Shown here: positions 31,055 to 42,900 of the stretch, one piece after another
Layout: each line of letters starts with the position of its first letter
Numbering within the stretch: the first letter of the stretch is position 1
Assembly (NCBI GenBank): GCA_001970955.1
Contig: MPUH01000333.1
Location: 1-64,000 of the forward strand
DNA length: 64,000 nucleotides
From: Stentor coeruleus
Lineage: Eukaryota > Ciliophora > Heterotrichea > Heterotrichida > Stentoridae
Direction: 5' to 3'
Position numbers and translations under genes: made by a program
The notes under the pieces: model-generated
Seen by the model: only the letters and a program-made list of their open reading frames with translations
Told to the model about the DNA's origin: nothing
Database searches by the model: none

Positions 31055-31381
31055 TTAATCTTCAATAGTTTCGGCTATGTTGGTATTTGTCGCTTTACTT
31101 AGAGAATATAAGGAACTGACTAAAGAGGTTTTTTTATGGAATATTGGAGAGTATCTTGAATATGAGTCTTGGGACTTGTTTTTTCTATGAAAAAGACCTG
31201 TTCCTTCAGCGGTAAAGTCGTTGTTGAATGCGACAAAGGTTAAAGTGACTTGATTGTTAATTTCTTGTTGCCGGACTTGAAGGTTTTCCATACTAAGCAA
31301 ATTCTCGTGCCAAGTTATTTTCGGGTTGTCTGCATCGTCTTCAGTACTACAGCATATAAATTTAAAACCTGCACTTAGCAT
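31055..31381 (-). CDS. Small hypothetical protein, 108 residues
   Basis: Not recognised. No signal peptide, TM segment or known motif; polar and Ser/Thr/Asn-rich, starting MLSAGFKFICCSTEDDADN and ending NTNIAETIED. Base composition and codon use are like the neighbours and the upstream region shows the usual strand bias of a 5' flank, which supports a real gene. It sits just upstream of bL20 on the same strand, with the duplicated leader between them. Confidence 0.5.
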   Translation of the reverse strand: MLSAGFKFICCSTEDDADNPKITWHENLLSMENLQVRQQEINNQVTLTFVAFNNDFTAEGTGLFHRKNKSQDSYSRYSPIFHKKTSLVSSLYSLSKATNTNIAETIED

Positions 31382-31971
31382 ATTTATATAGGAAATCTAT
31401 AGATTTTTTAATTGAATTTTGCGTTTGGATTTATTTAGAAGTTTGTAATAAGATTTTTGTGGAGAGTATGACTGATAATAAGTATTTAATGCTTATATTT
31501 TGGATTGACGAATTTTCATATTATTTTTGATTTGAAATAAAATTTTTGATTATATTTTACATTTTACAGAAATAGAGTAGAAGATTTGCATAACATTTTT
31601 AGAAAATCTATTTTATTGGATAAATTCATAGTTCATTTTTTTAAAAAATTGCCAATACATACTCTAGTTTTCTCAAAGTAAAAAATCTTAATTATTTAAT
31701 TATTAACTCTTCTCAAGCATTATCACTATTTTTCCAAATAAAATTACATTTTTTCCTCATCAGCTTCTATATAAAATCATAAATAATAATTTCTTCATTC
31801 AGCCTAAACACCTAACTTATATTTCTAATATCCATAAAAACTTATCTCAAAAATCATAACCTAAAATCTTCCTTTATCGACACTATCATTTAATCCAAAT
31901 CATCACATAAAAAGTTAATAAAAATCCAGTATCATTACTTTTCCTAAAGTTCATAATATCACAAATAATAA
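31382..31971. other. Divergent promoter region
   Basis: 590 bp between a minus-strand and a plus-strand gene. The strand bias flips in the middle: the first 60 bases after 31380 hold 9 G and 2 C, while 31741-31800 holds 1 G and 10 C. No gene or named motif is seen. Confidence 0.6.
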
Positions 31972-33120
31972 ATGGATCGAAGCTTTGAATGTCCAGTATG
32001 TTTTGAACAATACAGTTCAGAAGTTAAGCCTCTTGTCATACCTTGTGGTCACACCGTATGTTCCCCATGTTTAAAAAGCTTAGCAAAAAACCGGACTCTT
32101 GAATGTCCAGTTTGTCGTAGTACTCATCATAACATCAACCTCGACACCTTATCTCCAAATTACGCGCTTATTCAAACAGGAAAATCAGGTATTCAAGGAA
32201 GTTCTCAACTATGGGATCGTATTGAAGAAGTACATAAACAGCTAACAAACCTACAAAATTTTTCAGAAGACTTAGAAGAAAATATTGAAAAATTCAGAAC
32301 AAGTCTAACCAAAACAAAAAATGATGCTAAAGGTAAACTAGATTTATTAATCTCAACAGCAACCAATTCTTACAACACAGTGATTTCCTCTTTAGAAAAC
32401 GAAGAAAAAAACTTTGAAGCTAAAGTTGAAAAAATTAAAACTCAAATCAAAAACCTCCAAGACCAAAGATCTGACCTAATGAACTCATTACAAGCTTCTT
32501 ATAATTCAAATGTTGACCTTCCACCTAATACAAAATTAGTTCTTTCAACTTTAACACCACCAAAAGCTGAGTGTTCAGTGCCGATTTTTAGCCTTAAAGG
32601 TGATAATTTAGATGCTACTGAAAAAATTAAACATTGGTTTGGGAATTTAACTAGCGAGATTTTTTCATGTCAAATTGAACAAGAGCTTTTAAGTCCAAAA
32701 ACTGAAGAAAAAGAAGAATATTCTGGAATAGGAAAAGGTAGGGGTGAAGATAGAGGTAAAGGACGTGGGGATAATAATTATGACTATAGATTTAGAGGAA
32801 GAGGAGGAGATGATAGAGGAAGAGGTAGAGGGTTTAGAGGTAAAGGAGACCATAGAGAAGAGGTTAAACAACCAAGACAAGGAAGGGTTGAAGGGAATTT
32901 GTGGCTTGTAGAAAACCGGTTTGGCAAATGGGAAAAACTTCCAGCTTGGTTTGATGCACAGTTAAAAGCAGCGCAAGAAAGGGGAGAACAAGAAATTGTT
33001 ATATTGGACAATAACAGACCTGCATATTTAGTTAAGTTTGCAGAAGGAAAAAGCTATATTTTAAGGAAAAGCGGTGAGTTAGGCAAAGCGAATCGTATAA
33101 GGTTTGAAGCTGAGCTTTAA
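31972..33120 (+). CDS. RING-finger protein with coiled coil and RGG-rich segment, probable E3 ligase
   Basis: 382 residues. An N-terminal C3HC4 RING is complete: C7, C10, C25, H27, C30, C33, C45, C48 (FECPVCFEQY, PCGHTVCSPC, ECPVCRS). Next come about 110 residues of coiled coil (TRIM-like order RING-coil, no B-box seen), then a Gly/Arg-rich stretch (about 245-300: GKGRGEDRGKGRG, RFRGRGGDDRGRGRGFRGKG) like RNA-binding RGG boxes. The last 80 residues form a compact domain (NLWLVENRFGKWEKLPAWFDAQ ... RPAYLVKFAEGKSYILRKSGE) that I do not recognise. Likely a cytoplasmic ubiquitin ligase that also touches RNA; the second part is inferred. Confidence 0.85.
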   Translation: MDRSFECPVCFEQYSSEVKPLVIPCGHTVCSPCLKSLAKNRTLECPVCRSTHHNINLDTLSPNYALIQTGKSGIQGSSQLWDRIEEVHKQLTNLQNFSEDLEENIEKFRTSLTKTKNDAKGKLDLLISTATNSYNTVISSLENEEKNFEAKVEKIKTQIKNLQDQRSDLMNSLQASYNSNVDLPPNTKLVLSTLTPPKAECSVPIFSLKGDNLDATEKIKHWFGNLTSEIFSCQIEQELLSPKTEEKEEYSGIGKGRGEDRGKGRGDNNYDYRFRGRGGDDRGRGRGFRGKGDHREEVKQPRQGRVEGNLWLVENRFGKWEKLPAWFDAQLKAAQERGEQEIVILDNNRPAYLVKFAEGKSYILRKSGELGKANRIRFEAEL

Positions 33121-33155
33121 CGTAATAGAAGTTTTACTTTTATTTTCATAATACA

Positions 33156-35114
33156 TTATAAAGATATCATAGTCCAGGCAGTATTAGCCTGTTTCACCAG
33201 TTCATCCAGAGGTGTTTTAACAACTCTCATGAACTCAACATAAAACAAAGAACTGTCAATCAGTTCATTAAAGTATGAAAACTCAATAAAAGGCATTGGT
33301 TTAAGTTTCTTACCAAAAATACTTGCCAAAAACTCATTAACAATACTAAATATTCATTACACATAGCATTCTTCATATATAAGTGTATTAACAGGTAATG
33401 ACTGTTCAAATTTATATATTTCATCAGCTGTAATTTTCCCATCAGCTCTTTCATCATAAAACTCAAAAGCAAAAATTTTCGGTCTAAGATCATCTTCTGT
33501 TAAAGAATGTATCATTTTCAAAAATCGAGCTTTTGTCACATCAACATATTTAAGTCCAGCAAAAAACTTGTAATACCTTTCACTAATATAATCACATTTA
33601 GCACCAAATAATTTTGGCCAGTTTTCAATCATAGATGCTTTGCTTATTGTTTTAAAATCAGGAGAGGATTTGTCTCTGAGGATTTCGAATTTCTTTAGCA
33701 AATCAGCGGTTTCGTGTATGCTAAAAAGACCCATTGCATCTTCAAGTTCTTTGTAATATAAAGTTTTTGGATCATATTCTTCTATTATATGAGGTTCTTC
33801 TGATTGAGATCTTTCGATTATAATGTCTTGGCTTTGTTTACGGGATTTTATTATGGGTGTTAAGACTTCTTGGAATTTTTCGATATCAAAATTGCAGATA
33901 TGTTTGAAGAAATTGCATAACAACTGAGGTTTGGTTTTGAATTCAATTCTTTGGAAGTCGTCAAAGGTCAGTGCTTCTGGTTTGTCTGGATGTACATATG
34001 GGATTTTTTTCTCTTTCATTTCTTCTTCATAGGCTGAGAGCTCAGAAGATAAACTCATAACACTCATTCTCCTACCTTTACGTGGTTCAGCCTTTTTTTG
34101 TGGAATTTTCCCAGACACCTTCATTCCAAACATTTCCTGTATCATAATCAAATCCGAGTCATAAATATTATCCTTCCTCAACTCAATAGCCGTATAAGTA
34201 TCCTGAAAGCAAATATACTTATCCTTATTAAAATCAAAAGCATCAAAACAAAGGGCAAAATGTCTCTCTTCCGAAGACAATATAAACCGATCCATCTCCA
34301 AACAAAAGTCTTCAAAATTCGCTGACTTAAAATCAAAATGTTTCGACATCGCCTCAGCCATCTCAACTGGGAATTTCTTCTGCAAATAACATTTAAACAA
34401 ATAATTCGTCAATCTACAGCTTTTCAAAGTACTATTCGGCATTCCGCACATACTCTGAAAAATCCCAACAAGTTTCTGTTTTTTCTTATTTAAAACAACT
34501 CTTTTTGACGACATAGCTTTTCTCTTCTTCGAATTTGGGCGTTTTTTCTTATCTTTTTTCATAGACACAATTGGTGTATTTTTTTGCAAAATAGAAAAAA
34601 GTCTAACTTTAGCATTTTTATCATAGACATTGAAGTTTTCGCTTTGATTTGAAGAGACACTTGAGTCTCTTTTGCTTTTTCTAGAGTCCAAAAAAGGTGT
34701 TGTCCGAGAAAGCTGATTTGGGTTTTTGGTAAAATGAATGTATTTATAATAATAATCTGAAGCTTTAAGCTCGATTGATTTAAGGATTTTATTTTCTATA
34801 GCTTTTTCTATAAAAGCATTGTAAATGTTTAGATGCTTTTGAAGGACTGTGAAGAATTTTTGGAAGTCAGCGACGATAGGATCAGAACTTAAAGGAGGTT
34901 GATCAGTGTAGGTCCTACATCGTTTTTTTAGATATGCTTTTTTGGGAATTGATGGGGATGGGGTTATTGCTATAGATCGATTTTCACTAAAACCCCATTC
35001 ACTTTCTTCTTTGATTTCATAAAGATTAGCTTGGAGGTTATTAGTATCGTATGCGGTTTTGGACCTTTCGTGATGAGAACTAAAGGATAGTGGTCTTAAG
35101 GAGTAGGCTTCCAT
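33156..35114 (-). CDS. EF-hand protein, 647 residues, one 15-nt intron
   Basis: Start chosen at MEAYSLRPLSFSS; the open frame continues 76 codons upstream but that part has the composition of a non-coding leader. A basic, Ser/Lys-rich N-terminal half precedes a helical C-terminal half with EF-hand loops: DFNKDKYICFQDTYTA (calcium-ligand spacing fair) and DERADGKITADEIYKFE (good loop: D-x-R-x-D-G-x-I-x-x-x-E). Pairing of loops across about 270 residues recalls PP2A B''-type or calcineurin-like EF-hand scaffolds, but no family is certain. Removing the 15-nt intron at 33346-33360 replaces a premature end by 63 further residues (VNEFLASIFGKKLKPMPFIE...). The stop lies 35 bp from that of the RING gene. 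Confidence 0.8.
33346..33360 (-). other. 15-nt intron in EF-hand gene
   Basis: On the minus strand it reads gtaatgaatatttag and lies within codon GT|T after EECY. Splicing continues the frame to a TAA at 33156. Confidence 0.85.
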
Positions 35115-36451
35115 TGTGATATTTGATATATAAAGATAAGATAGGAAAATATGCTTTTTATAAAGATTAAGATGGAAAATATACCAGTTATAGTATTTAG
35201 TTGATAAATATCTGAACTGCGGCCGAGTTTTTACTTTCCCTTCATGTTTAGCTATATCTTCTTTAAAATTTTGACATATCTCTCGATTTCTAACGGTTTT
35301 CCCCAACTCTTTTAATCTAAACATTATGTTGACCTTCCACACAATTTTTTCACATAATCAATTGTCAGCCTTATACACACTTCAGATTATAGATGAGTAA
35401 ATGTTATTATAAAACAATTAAAATTCCTATATTTGGAAATAATTCAATATAATTTTTGCATGCAGCACCAATATTAATATATAAAAATGATGTTTTCCAA
35501 TATTATTTCTTATAATAATAAAAATTTAGTAACTATTTACCTTATTATATATATAGAATAGTTATTTATAAAAGTATCTAATATTATATTAAATATTCTT
35601 ATGTATAATTTTAAATATAGTTTTGCAAATTAGGATTAAGTTTGAAATTTGCATTAAAATTTAGTTGTATTGAAAAAATTCAAGCTTTTCTTATATCAAA
35701 ATATCAGCTTATTTCTGTATATTTAATGGAAAACATGAATTTTAATGCAAAATAATAAAAGCTCTCATTACCTTATTTTTTTTGTTTTAAGTCATCTTAT
35801 CCTACTGACATAATTAATTCCTGATTCAATAAATACTTTACATCAAAATTTTCTTCAAAATCCCCTGATTCCCCACAAAGGCTCTTCAAATTTAGAAATT
35901 GCATTATCTTTTCATGTCTCATACATGTATTTTTTTTACCAGTTTTGAACTTCTAAAGCCCCAAGTTAAAAAAGTTCTTATATTCTCATTTTATTATGCA
36001 ATCTATTATCTCAAAAGTGTGTATGATAAGTTGAATCTTGATAGCTAAAGCATTGGTATTCATTACAAATTGAATTCATATTCATTTTGTTACATCTAAA
36101 CAAGACATTTTAAAGTAAAAAGCTATTATTGGTTTAGGAATAAAAGCTTATGATAATTTCAACTGCTTAAAAAGCCTAGTCTGTTTATAAATTGGGAAAA
36201 TGTATAGATGAATAAAGGATTTCATATTAAAATTATGGGAATTTTATAGTAAAATAAGGTCATTCCATTAAAAAATACGATATTTTATACTTCATTACAG
36301 TCTATAAAAATATAAATTTTCTATTATCCTAATATACACCTATATTTACCCCACAAATTTTTATATTTGTCATATCACATTCTCTAACTCTTTGTATTTT
36401 TGTATTATTCATTATCAACCTTATACCAAATTCTAACTAACCATCTTATAA
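35115..36451. other. Divergent intergenic
   Basis: 1.3 kb between the EF-hand gene and the PPSAY-tail gene. AT-rich; left part G-biased, right part C-biased on the given strand. No gene is seen. Confidence 0.55.
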
Positions 36452-37648
36452 ATGTATGGAGACATAAAAGTCGGAAAATGCCGCCTCAGGGTTTGGTGGT
36501 ACATTTTCTTTGCCCTCCAACTAAGCCTTATCGCCCTTATGATCGGAACATTTGGTGCAAAAACTTGGGCAAGAACAAATATTAAAAACTTCTACGTAAG
36601 AAAAGAAGACGCCAACATAGCTGATAGTTCCAACTACTACGACGGGTATTTTGATGGAAAATTCAGCGGTTCAATCAGTATATGCAAAAAAGGATGTGAT
36701 AAAACTTATCTTGAAGAAGCGAATGACTGGTGTAATATTTACAACGATTTAGATAGTGAGTTTGGTAGTTATTATTCAGAAACTACTGAATATAAAATGT
36801 CCAAGTCTTTGTGTATTATGTTTTACAGCCTTTATGCTGGAGCATCATCATTTTTTGTATTTGAGATTTCTTCTATGATTGCAATAATAGTCTGGTTTTC
36901 AACTATGATGTGTTTTTTAAGAAAAATCAACTGTTTTTGGATGACTTATTGCTGTTCAATATGTGGCTGTGTATGCCATTATATAGGGATATTGTTATGG
37001 TTTGGGTTTACAGGGTCGAATTTTAATAATAAATGTGATGAATTTCCTACTGATGGAACCCGGCCTGATATTTGTGCAGTTGATGGACCAGGATTAGCGG
37101 TTTTTGTTATGATCATCTTCCCGATTATCGCGATACTTTATATAGTTATAGGATGTATTGCATATCCTAAAAGAAATAGACCTGAATATCAGAATCCCCA
37201 AGGAATGCAAATGATTCCGGTACAACAAATCCCAATGTATGTTAATAATGCATCTGGTTATGCACAGCCTTATCAACCTTCTGCTTTGATTATCCAACCT
37301 CCTCCCACTGGACAACCTTATGCCCTTTCGAATCAAGGCAATTATATTAACGATCCAAATGCTGGATATAATGACCCAGCTAATCCTGGATGCCAACCAC
37401 AATCTTATCCACCAAATTATAACCCAAATCCACAACCAGGTGTCAACCCTCCACAAGGCTATCCTCCTGGAAATCCTCCATCTGCATATCCTCCATCTGC
37501 ATATCCTCCATCCGCATATCCTCCATCTGCTTATCCTCCATCTGCCAATCCTCAACCTGTCAATCCTCAACCTGCGGATCCTCCATCTGCCTATCCTCCA
37601 TCTGCCTATCCTCCATCTGCATATCCTCCAATGGATTCTCATAAGTGA
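36452..37648 (+). CDS. Four-TM protein with PPSAY-repeat cytoplasmic tail
   Basis: 398 residues. TM1 at about 17-38, a roughly 90-residue loop with several cysteines (ICKKGCDKTYLEEANDWCNIY), TM2 at about 130-155, TM3 at 165-188 and TM4 at 215-240: a four-span layout with a large first loop between TM1 and TM2, as in claudin- or tetraspan-type proteins, with no proven relation. The tail is Pro/Tyr/Gln-rich, with NPQPxNPQP and PPSAYPPSAY repeats that could bind WW-like or SH3-like domains or phase-separate. The start MYGDIKVGKCRLRVWWYIFF is nearly the same in the next gene. Function unknown. Confidence 0.78.
   Translation: MYGDIKVGKCRLRVWWYIFFALQLSLIALMIGTFGAKTWARTNIKNFYVRKEDANIADSSNYYDGYFDGKFSGSISICKKGCDKTYLEEANDWCNIYNDLDSEFGSYYSETTEYKMSKSLCIMFYSLYAGASSFFVFEISSMIAIIVWFSTMMCFLRKINCFWMTYCCSICGCVCHYIGILLWFGFTGSNFNNKCDEFPTDGTRPDICAVDGPGLAVFVMIIFPIIAILYIVIGCIAYPKRNRPEYQNPQGMQMIPVQQIPMYVNNASGYAQPYQPSALIIQPPPTGQPYALSNQGNYINDPNAGYNDPANPGCQPQSYPPNYNPNPQPGVNPPQGYPPGNPPSAYPPSAYPPSAYPPSAYPPSANPQPVNPQPADPPSAYPPSAYPPSAYPPMDSHK
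37475..37630 (+). repeat. 15-bp tandem repeat encoding PPSAY
   Basis: About ten copies of a 15-bp unit (cctccatctgcatat and variants), each coding Pro-Pro-Ser-Ala-Tyr, with two diverged units (NPQPV, NPQPA) in the middle. The unit length, five codons, keeps all frames open through the array. Confidence 0.92.
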
Positions 37649-38390
37649 TTTAATTAGATTTATTGACTATTCCAATCTTTTAGATTAAAATATCATGGAA
37701 TTTTAACAGAATTCAGTTTTATAAAATAGCTTTGATTAGTTTTAATTATAGCATAGAGATTAATATATTATATAATATTATAAAGTTTTATTATTTCTGT
37801 AAATATAATGAAATTTATATCTATATTGTTTAAAATGGATAATTTAACAAATCCTGGTAAACCTTAAAGAATTCTCTATAAAATATCATATCTCATGTAA
37901 TAAAGTTAACATTATTCACATATATCTTAAACAAAAAAATCCTAGAAAAAAGTCTAATTATTAATTATAATTTATATGGATAACAAGCTAAAACAACCAC
38001 ATAAAAATTAATAGTAATCTTGTTAATTAAAAACTAACATACAAAAGTTTATTGGTTTATATTAAATTATAAATTAAAACAATTGAATTTTGTGTCGTAT
38101 TATATATACTTTACCTATCAAAATATTTATCAGGATGCGAAAAAACTTATATAAAAAACTACTAAGGAAAATCTCTGAAACAAGATAATTTAGAGATTCT
38201 TAATAATAAAATCTGACTTGAATGAAATATTATTATTTTTGATATAGACTATAATATAATAAGTTGTAAATATATAATAATTTATACAATTTACTTTAGT
38301 TTTTTAGCTAAGCAAACTATTTGAAGTTATCAAAAAAATATAATTTTAACTTACAAAATTCTAATCTTCCTTCTAATAAAAATTATAAAA
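37649..38390. other. Intergenic between paralogous four-TM genes
   Basis: 742 bp, very AT-rich; 3' region of one gene and 5' region of the next. Nothing else is seen. Confidence 0.5.
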
Positions 38391-39362
38391 ATGTATGAGA
38401 ATATCCGTGTTGGCAAATGCACTCTTCGGACCTGGTGGTACATTTTTTACTTAACCCAGCTTTTCCTCATAATCCTCAGCACATCAGCATTTTTTGCACA
38501 GTCCTGGGCTATTTCAGATTTCCCAATAAAAGTTGAAAAAAACGACCTGACAAACTTCAAATCATATTCCGGGTCATTTAACGGGCAATTTAAAGGTTCT
38601 TTTAACTCATGTATTGAAGGTTGTTCATCAACATACTCAACAGAATCTAAAGATTGGTGCGAAATCTTCTCTTCAATGGACAAAATCCGTGAATATTATA
38701 TAAAAGAACCTTATTATTTACAAGCAAAATCAATATGTAGTTTTTTTCATAGTCTTTATCTTGGGATGATTGCTTATTTATCATTGCAGATAATATCTTT
38801 ATTTGCAGTTTTTATATGGTTTACGGCAATGATTTGCTTTGTTAAAAGGACTCAATGTTTTTGGACTAGTTATTTTTGTGCTGGGTTTTCGTGTGTAAGT
38901 CAGTTTATTAGTTTTTTAATGTGGTTTGGTATTACTGGAGCAAGATTTGGGGATATGTGCTCTGTTTTTCCTTTAGATGGCTCACATCCACCAATATGCG
39001 CACGTGATGGGCCTGGATTAGGTGTTGCTGTTATTATAAGCTTTAGTTTAGCTGTGACTGGCTATATTATGGTAACTTGTGTAGCGTATCCAAGAAGGAG
39101 TTTTAGGGATAATAGTTTCCCAGCTGTAAAACTAGGGAATAAAAGTTCGACTCAGCAAACAAGTATGTTTTATAGTAATGCTGTACCTTATATTTTCCCT
39201 CCACAACCACCAATGCCAGCTAGTCCTGGTACAGACAGTTTGAAAAGCAATGATTCAACGCAGATACTCTCTATAGGAGGAATGATAACATTTACTAGCT
39301 TTAAAGAAAACATGTATGGATCAACAAAAATTAAAGATGATAATAATGAGCAAGGAATATAA
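38391..39362 (+). CDS. Four-TM protein, paralogue of the preceding gene, no PPSAY tail
   Basis: 323 residues. It aligns with the 36452-37648 gene along all four TM segments: MYENIRVGKCTLRTWWYIFY at the start, the cysteine loop CIEGCSSTYSTESKDWCEIF, ICSFFHSLYLG, MICFVKRTQCFW, LMWFGITGARFGDMCSVFPLDGSHPPICARDGPGLGVAV and CVAYPRRSF. The shared FGxTG..F...C..FP.DG..P.IC..DGPGL block between TM3 and TM4 looks like the family signature. The tail is short and lacks the Pro repeats. Same direction, neighbouring position: a tandem duplicate that has lost, or never had, the repeat tail. Confidence 0.78.
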   Translation: MYENIRVGKCTLRTWWYIFYLTQLFLIILSTSAFFAQSWAISDFPIKVEKNDLTNFKSYSGSFNGQFKGSFNSCIEGCSSTYSTESKDWCEIFSSMDKIREYYIKEPYYLQAKSICSFFHSLYLGMIAYLSLQIISLFAVFIWFTAMICFVKRTQCFWTSYFCAGFSCVSQFISFLMWFGITGARFGDMCSVFPLDGSHPPICARDGPGLGVAVIISFSLAVTGYIMVTCVAYPRRSFRDNSFPAVKLGNKSSTQQTSMFYSNAVPYIFPPQPPMPASPGTDSLKSNDSTQILSIGGMITFTSFKENMYGSTKIKDDNNEQGI

Positions 39363-39915
39363 GATTGTATATATAAAATATTATTAGAAATTGCATAGGA
39401 AAAATAAGAAAATTGTTTGATGTATGATAAAAATAATCGATTTAAAGGTTGGAATATAATAAAAATAGTTCTTTTGATGTTTAATTTGAAATTTCATTAA
39501 AAAATAATTATTCCTTGATTTATATTAAACATCAACTTTCAGAATATTTTTTATAGTTCTTGTATTACTTTTATTTTATACTAAACTTTACATATATTAT
39601 TTTTCCTATTTTTTCTACTATATAAACCTAATATGACTTCTTCATAATATATTTTTTAATATCTTTAAAAAATCATCATCATGCATTTTTACTTCACCCA
39701 TTATTATAAAACAATTGCTTCATCTATCATAATATATAAAATCTTATAATCCCATATCTTAATTTTGAATAAATTCTAAAAAATTAAAACCTTTAGCATA
39801 AAATATTTCATATACCACTTAAAAAAAATTATTATAAAACCCTCAAATCAGTCTTTTCATAATAATGTATTAATGTTAAGCAAATTTGTTTGAAGGATAA
39901 ATAAATAAATTAACT
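39363..39915. other. Intergenic before the PAS protein gene
   Basis: 553 bp, AT-rich and C-biased toward the next start. No gene is seen. Confidence 0.5.
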
Positions 39916-42900
39916 ATGGCTGAAAAGGAAGAAAGCAAGCTTTATTTCGCAAACGATAAATCCTTATCACAAAGGCTTTCAGACTTTTTACGAAAACTAC
40001 TTCACGCCTTTTTCGATATCTTTTATGTGCAATACAAAGCTTCAAACCTCCAAGTTCGTCAATATTCTAAACAACGTCAAAAACTTTATCACACATTTAT
40101 TATGTTACTATATACTTTACAACTTGTAAGCTTGGTCTTTCCCCCAACTGTACCAGAATGGCAATCATTTAAGCTCTTTTCCGATATAGTGAGTATAATA
40201 CGAGGTGATTTTTTATTAGTAAAACTGAATCTAGGTTTAGCATGTTACATAATTGCCCTCACACTAACAATGATCCCATTCTTTTCCCTGATCTTTTTGT
40301 ATATAAAATCTTTCAAGAAACTGGCTTTTGATATCCAAAACTACAAACTAACCCTGACGGCAGGTTTAGCATTCATAAAAAATGTAAGTTTCATCCCTTT
40401 CTTGTGTATTTTTACAGCAATGCAAAGATATGATATTATAGGATCAGTACCTCAATATGAAAATGTTAGTTCAATTAGCTTTCCGATACCTTATGTTGGA
40501 ATGTTTAGCATTGGTTTTGTCTTAGTTTTAGTGTTTTTAGCTTTGGTTGAGAATACATTTCAATATCAGCAATTTTTAACTAAATCATCATCAGGAATAT
40601 ACTCAAGAGCACATAGTAAAATAGAAGCTCTCAAATTACTCTTATCAACTGCTTTAGTATTTAGTCACTTTTATCTTCAAGATACTCAAAATGCTATACA
40701 CCTTCTTATATCTTTTCTTATAGGATTTACCCTTTGGGCTCTTTATTCTCTATACCTTCCTTTTTATCAGATTTTTACAAATTTTACTCATTCTTCAGCA
40801 TATTTAGTCCTTATGTGGGTATCTCTTGTTGAGCTTTTTTCTAAAGTTCTACAAAATAGCACAATGGTTTTTGTTCTCATTGTTTTTGTAAGCCCTTGTT
40901 TAGTTATTATACAATGGGATTTGCTACATAAACGAAAAGAATTTATCGCAAAAGAATTCAATAAGAGAATTATTGGATTGGATAATATTTACAAATGTGA
41001 ATTACTGATTAGGAATTATTCTGAAGAGTATTTAAAAGCATCAAAAATGGTAGAAAAAGAAACAGAGATGGTCAAATTAAAAAATGAGATTTTTAAGGTT
41101 TTTAAGTATATGAAAAAAAGGTTTTTAAAAAGTAATATTCAAGCTGTGTGGGAGTTTATATTTGCTTTTACATTACTTAAAGATGAAGGATTGGCAAGAG
41201 TAAAGCTTTCAGGTACAGCTTCTGTTTTTGATATTGAAGGAAGTTATTTATATTATAAATACTGTCGCTTTTTAGATGACTTTTCTGAAGACTATCTTGA
41301 AGAAGTAGATTTCGTCAAATTCAGGAAAATATATGATAAAGCTATGAAGCAGGATAAGAAAACTTCACAGCTGCAGTTTGAGTTTTGGAAAGAACTGAGC
41401 TCGGAAAAACCTAATGTGGGGAATCTAGAAAAAATTGCTTATAAACTTCATGATAATTTGAAAAAATGCAAAAGGACATTGAAAAAAGTTACATTGCAAT
41501 ACCCAAACAATCAATTATCTTTAAAATTATATGGAACATTCCTCCTGGAAGTATACAACGATAATATGAAAGGCAACGAACTACTTAGTAAAGCTGAACA
41601 TGAAAAAAAACAACAAGAAATGAGGTCAATGGGTAACTACGAAAAATTCAACTATTTTGATGATAATAACGGGATAATCATTATATCAGGAGAAAGGGAC
41701 AACCTAGGTAATATAACCAGTATAAATAGACCAGCAAGTGAAATCCTTCGTTTAAGTGAGAATTTCGCAATATCAATGAACATTGCGAATTTCATCCCCC
41801 CACCAATAAATATTGCCCGTGTGCACAACAAAGCTCTAGCCCGTTTCCTTATAAATTCCCAAACCACAACAGTAGGTCTTCCATTTATCAGTTATTTTAT
41901 TGATTCTATGGGTTATTTAATAGAAGTATATCTCCAAGTACGTTGTGTAGCTCTAAATGACTGTCCATTTTTCCTAGCTGGTGTTAAAAAAAGTAACCTT
42001 CCACGTGAAATTATCCTCTACGATGGAGATACTATCCTTTTTAATACCCGAGGCTTTTCAGTTTTAGTAGGTTACTCAGATACAGAATTATGCCTAAAAG
42101 GTTGCCAATTAAGTTCAGTAGTTAAAGATTTCCCAAAATTCTACAAAAACAAAAACTTAACCGATGTTTATAAATACATGATTCCTCAAACAGTCAACTT
42201 TATATCATTAAAATTCCTCGATGTCAAAATCAATAATTATACATTCAAATACCTCATAGCTAGCGATAATCAAGATGAAATCTCAACATGGAATACCCAA
42301 CAAGCTCAAAAATTCTCTGATTTAAGCGAATTAAAAACTTTTGTCACAACAAAAATTAATGATACTTTACCAATAAAAAAAGGGATATTAAAAGTTTCCC
42401 CAGCAAAAAAAAACCTTAGTGTTAAGTTTAATATTGAACCTGAGTATTTTTATATAAATGAAACTGATTTTCGCCCTGGGAAATCTCCAGTTGGGAAATT
42501 TAAAGACGCAGCTGCAGTAAAAGTTCCAGTCAAAGGTAAAACAACTGAGTCAATTGAAGATATAGACAAAGACCAATTGGAAGATAAAGATAAAAATGTT
42601 GAGATTTTAGATTTAAAGGATTTGAAGTCAGGAGTTTTAAGGAAAAAAGATGAGGATAATGAAGAAGACAATGAAGATGGGGCTGAAGATGCTAATATCG
42701 TAAAAAAGTCAGGGGCTAGTGTAGCAAGTTCAGCCCAAAGTTCGAATGCAAGTTTTACTTCTAGTCTCGAAGCCCAATCTTTACTTTCAGGTGTTACAGC
42801 ATCAATGAAAAGCTTTAAAATCGCTTTTTTCCTCACAGTAATTCTTATATAGATCCTCATAGTAAATATAGCCGTAATCGCTATGATTATATACTTAAAA

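Noticed and set aside
35115-35342. Longer N-terminus for the EF-hand protein
   Set aside because: The 76 extra codons have leader-like AT-rich composition with no low-complexity or domain continuity; the ATG at 35114 begins the typical Ser-rich N-terminus.
37094-37688. Antisense and shifted frames through the PPSAY repeat
   Set aside because: A 15-bp repeat keeps every frame open when one is open; the WRICRWRI- and LHILHL-type products are by-products of the repeat.
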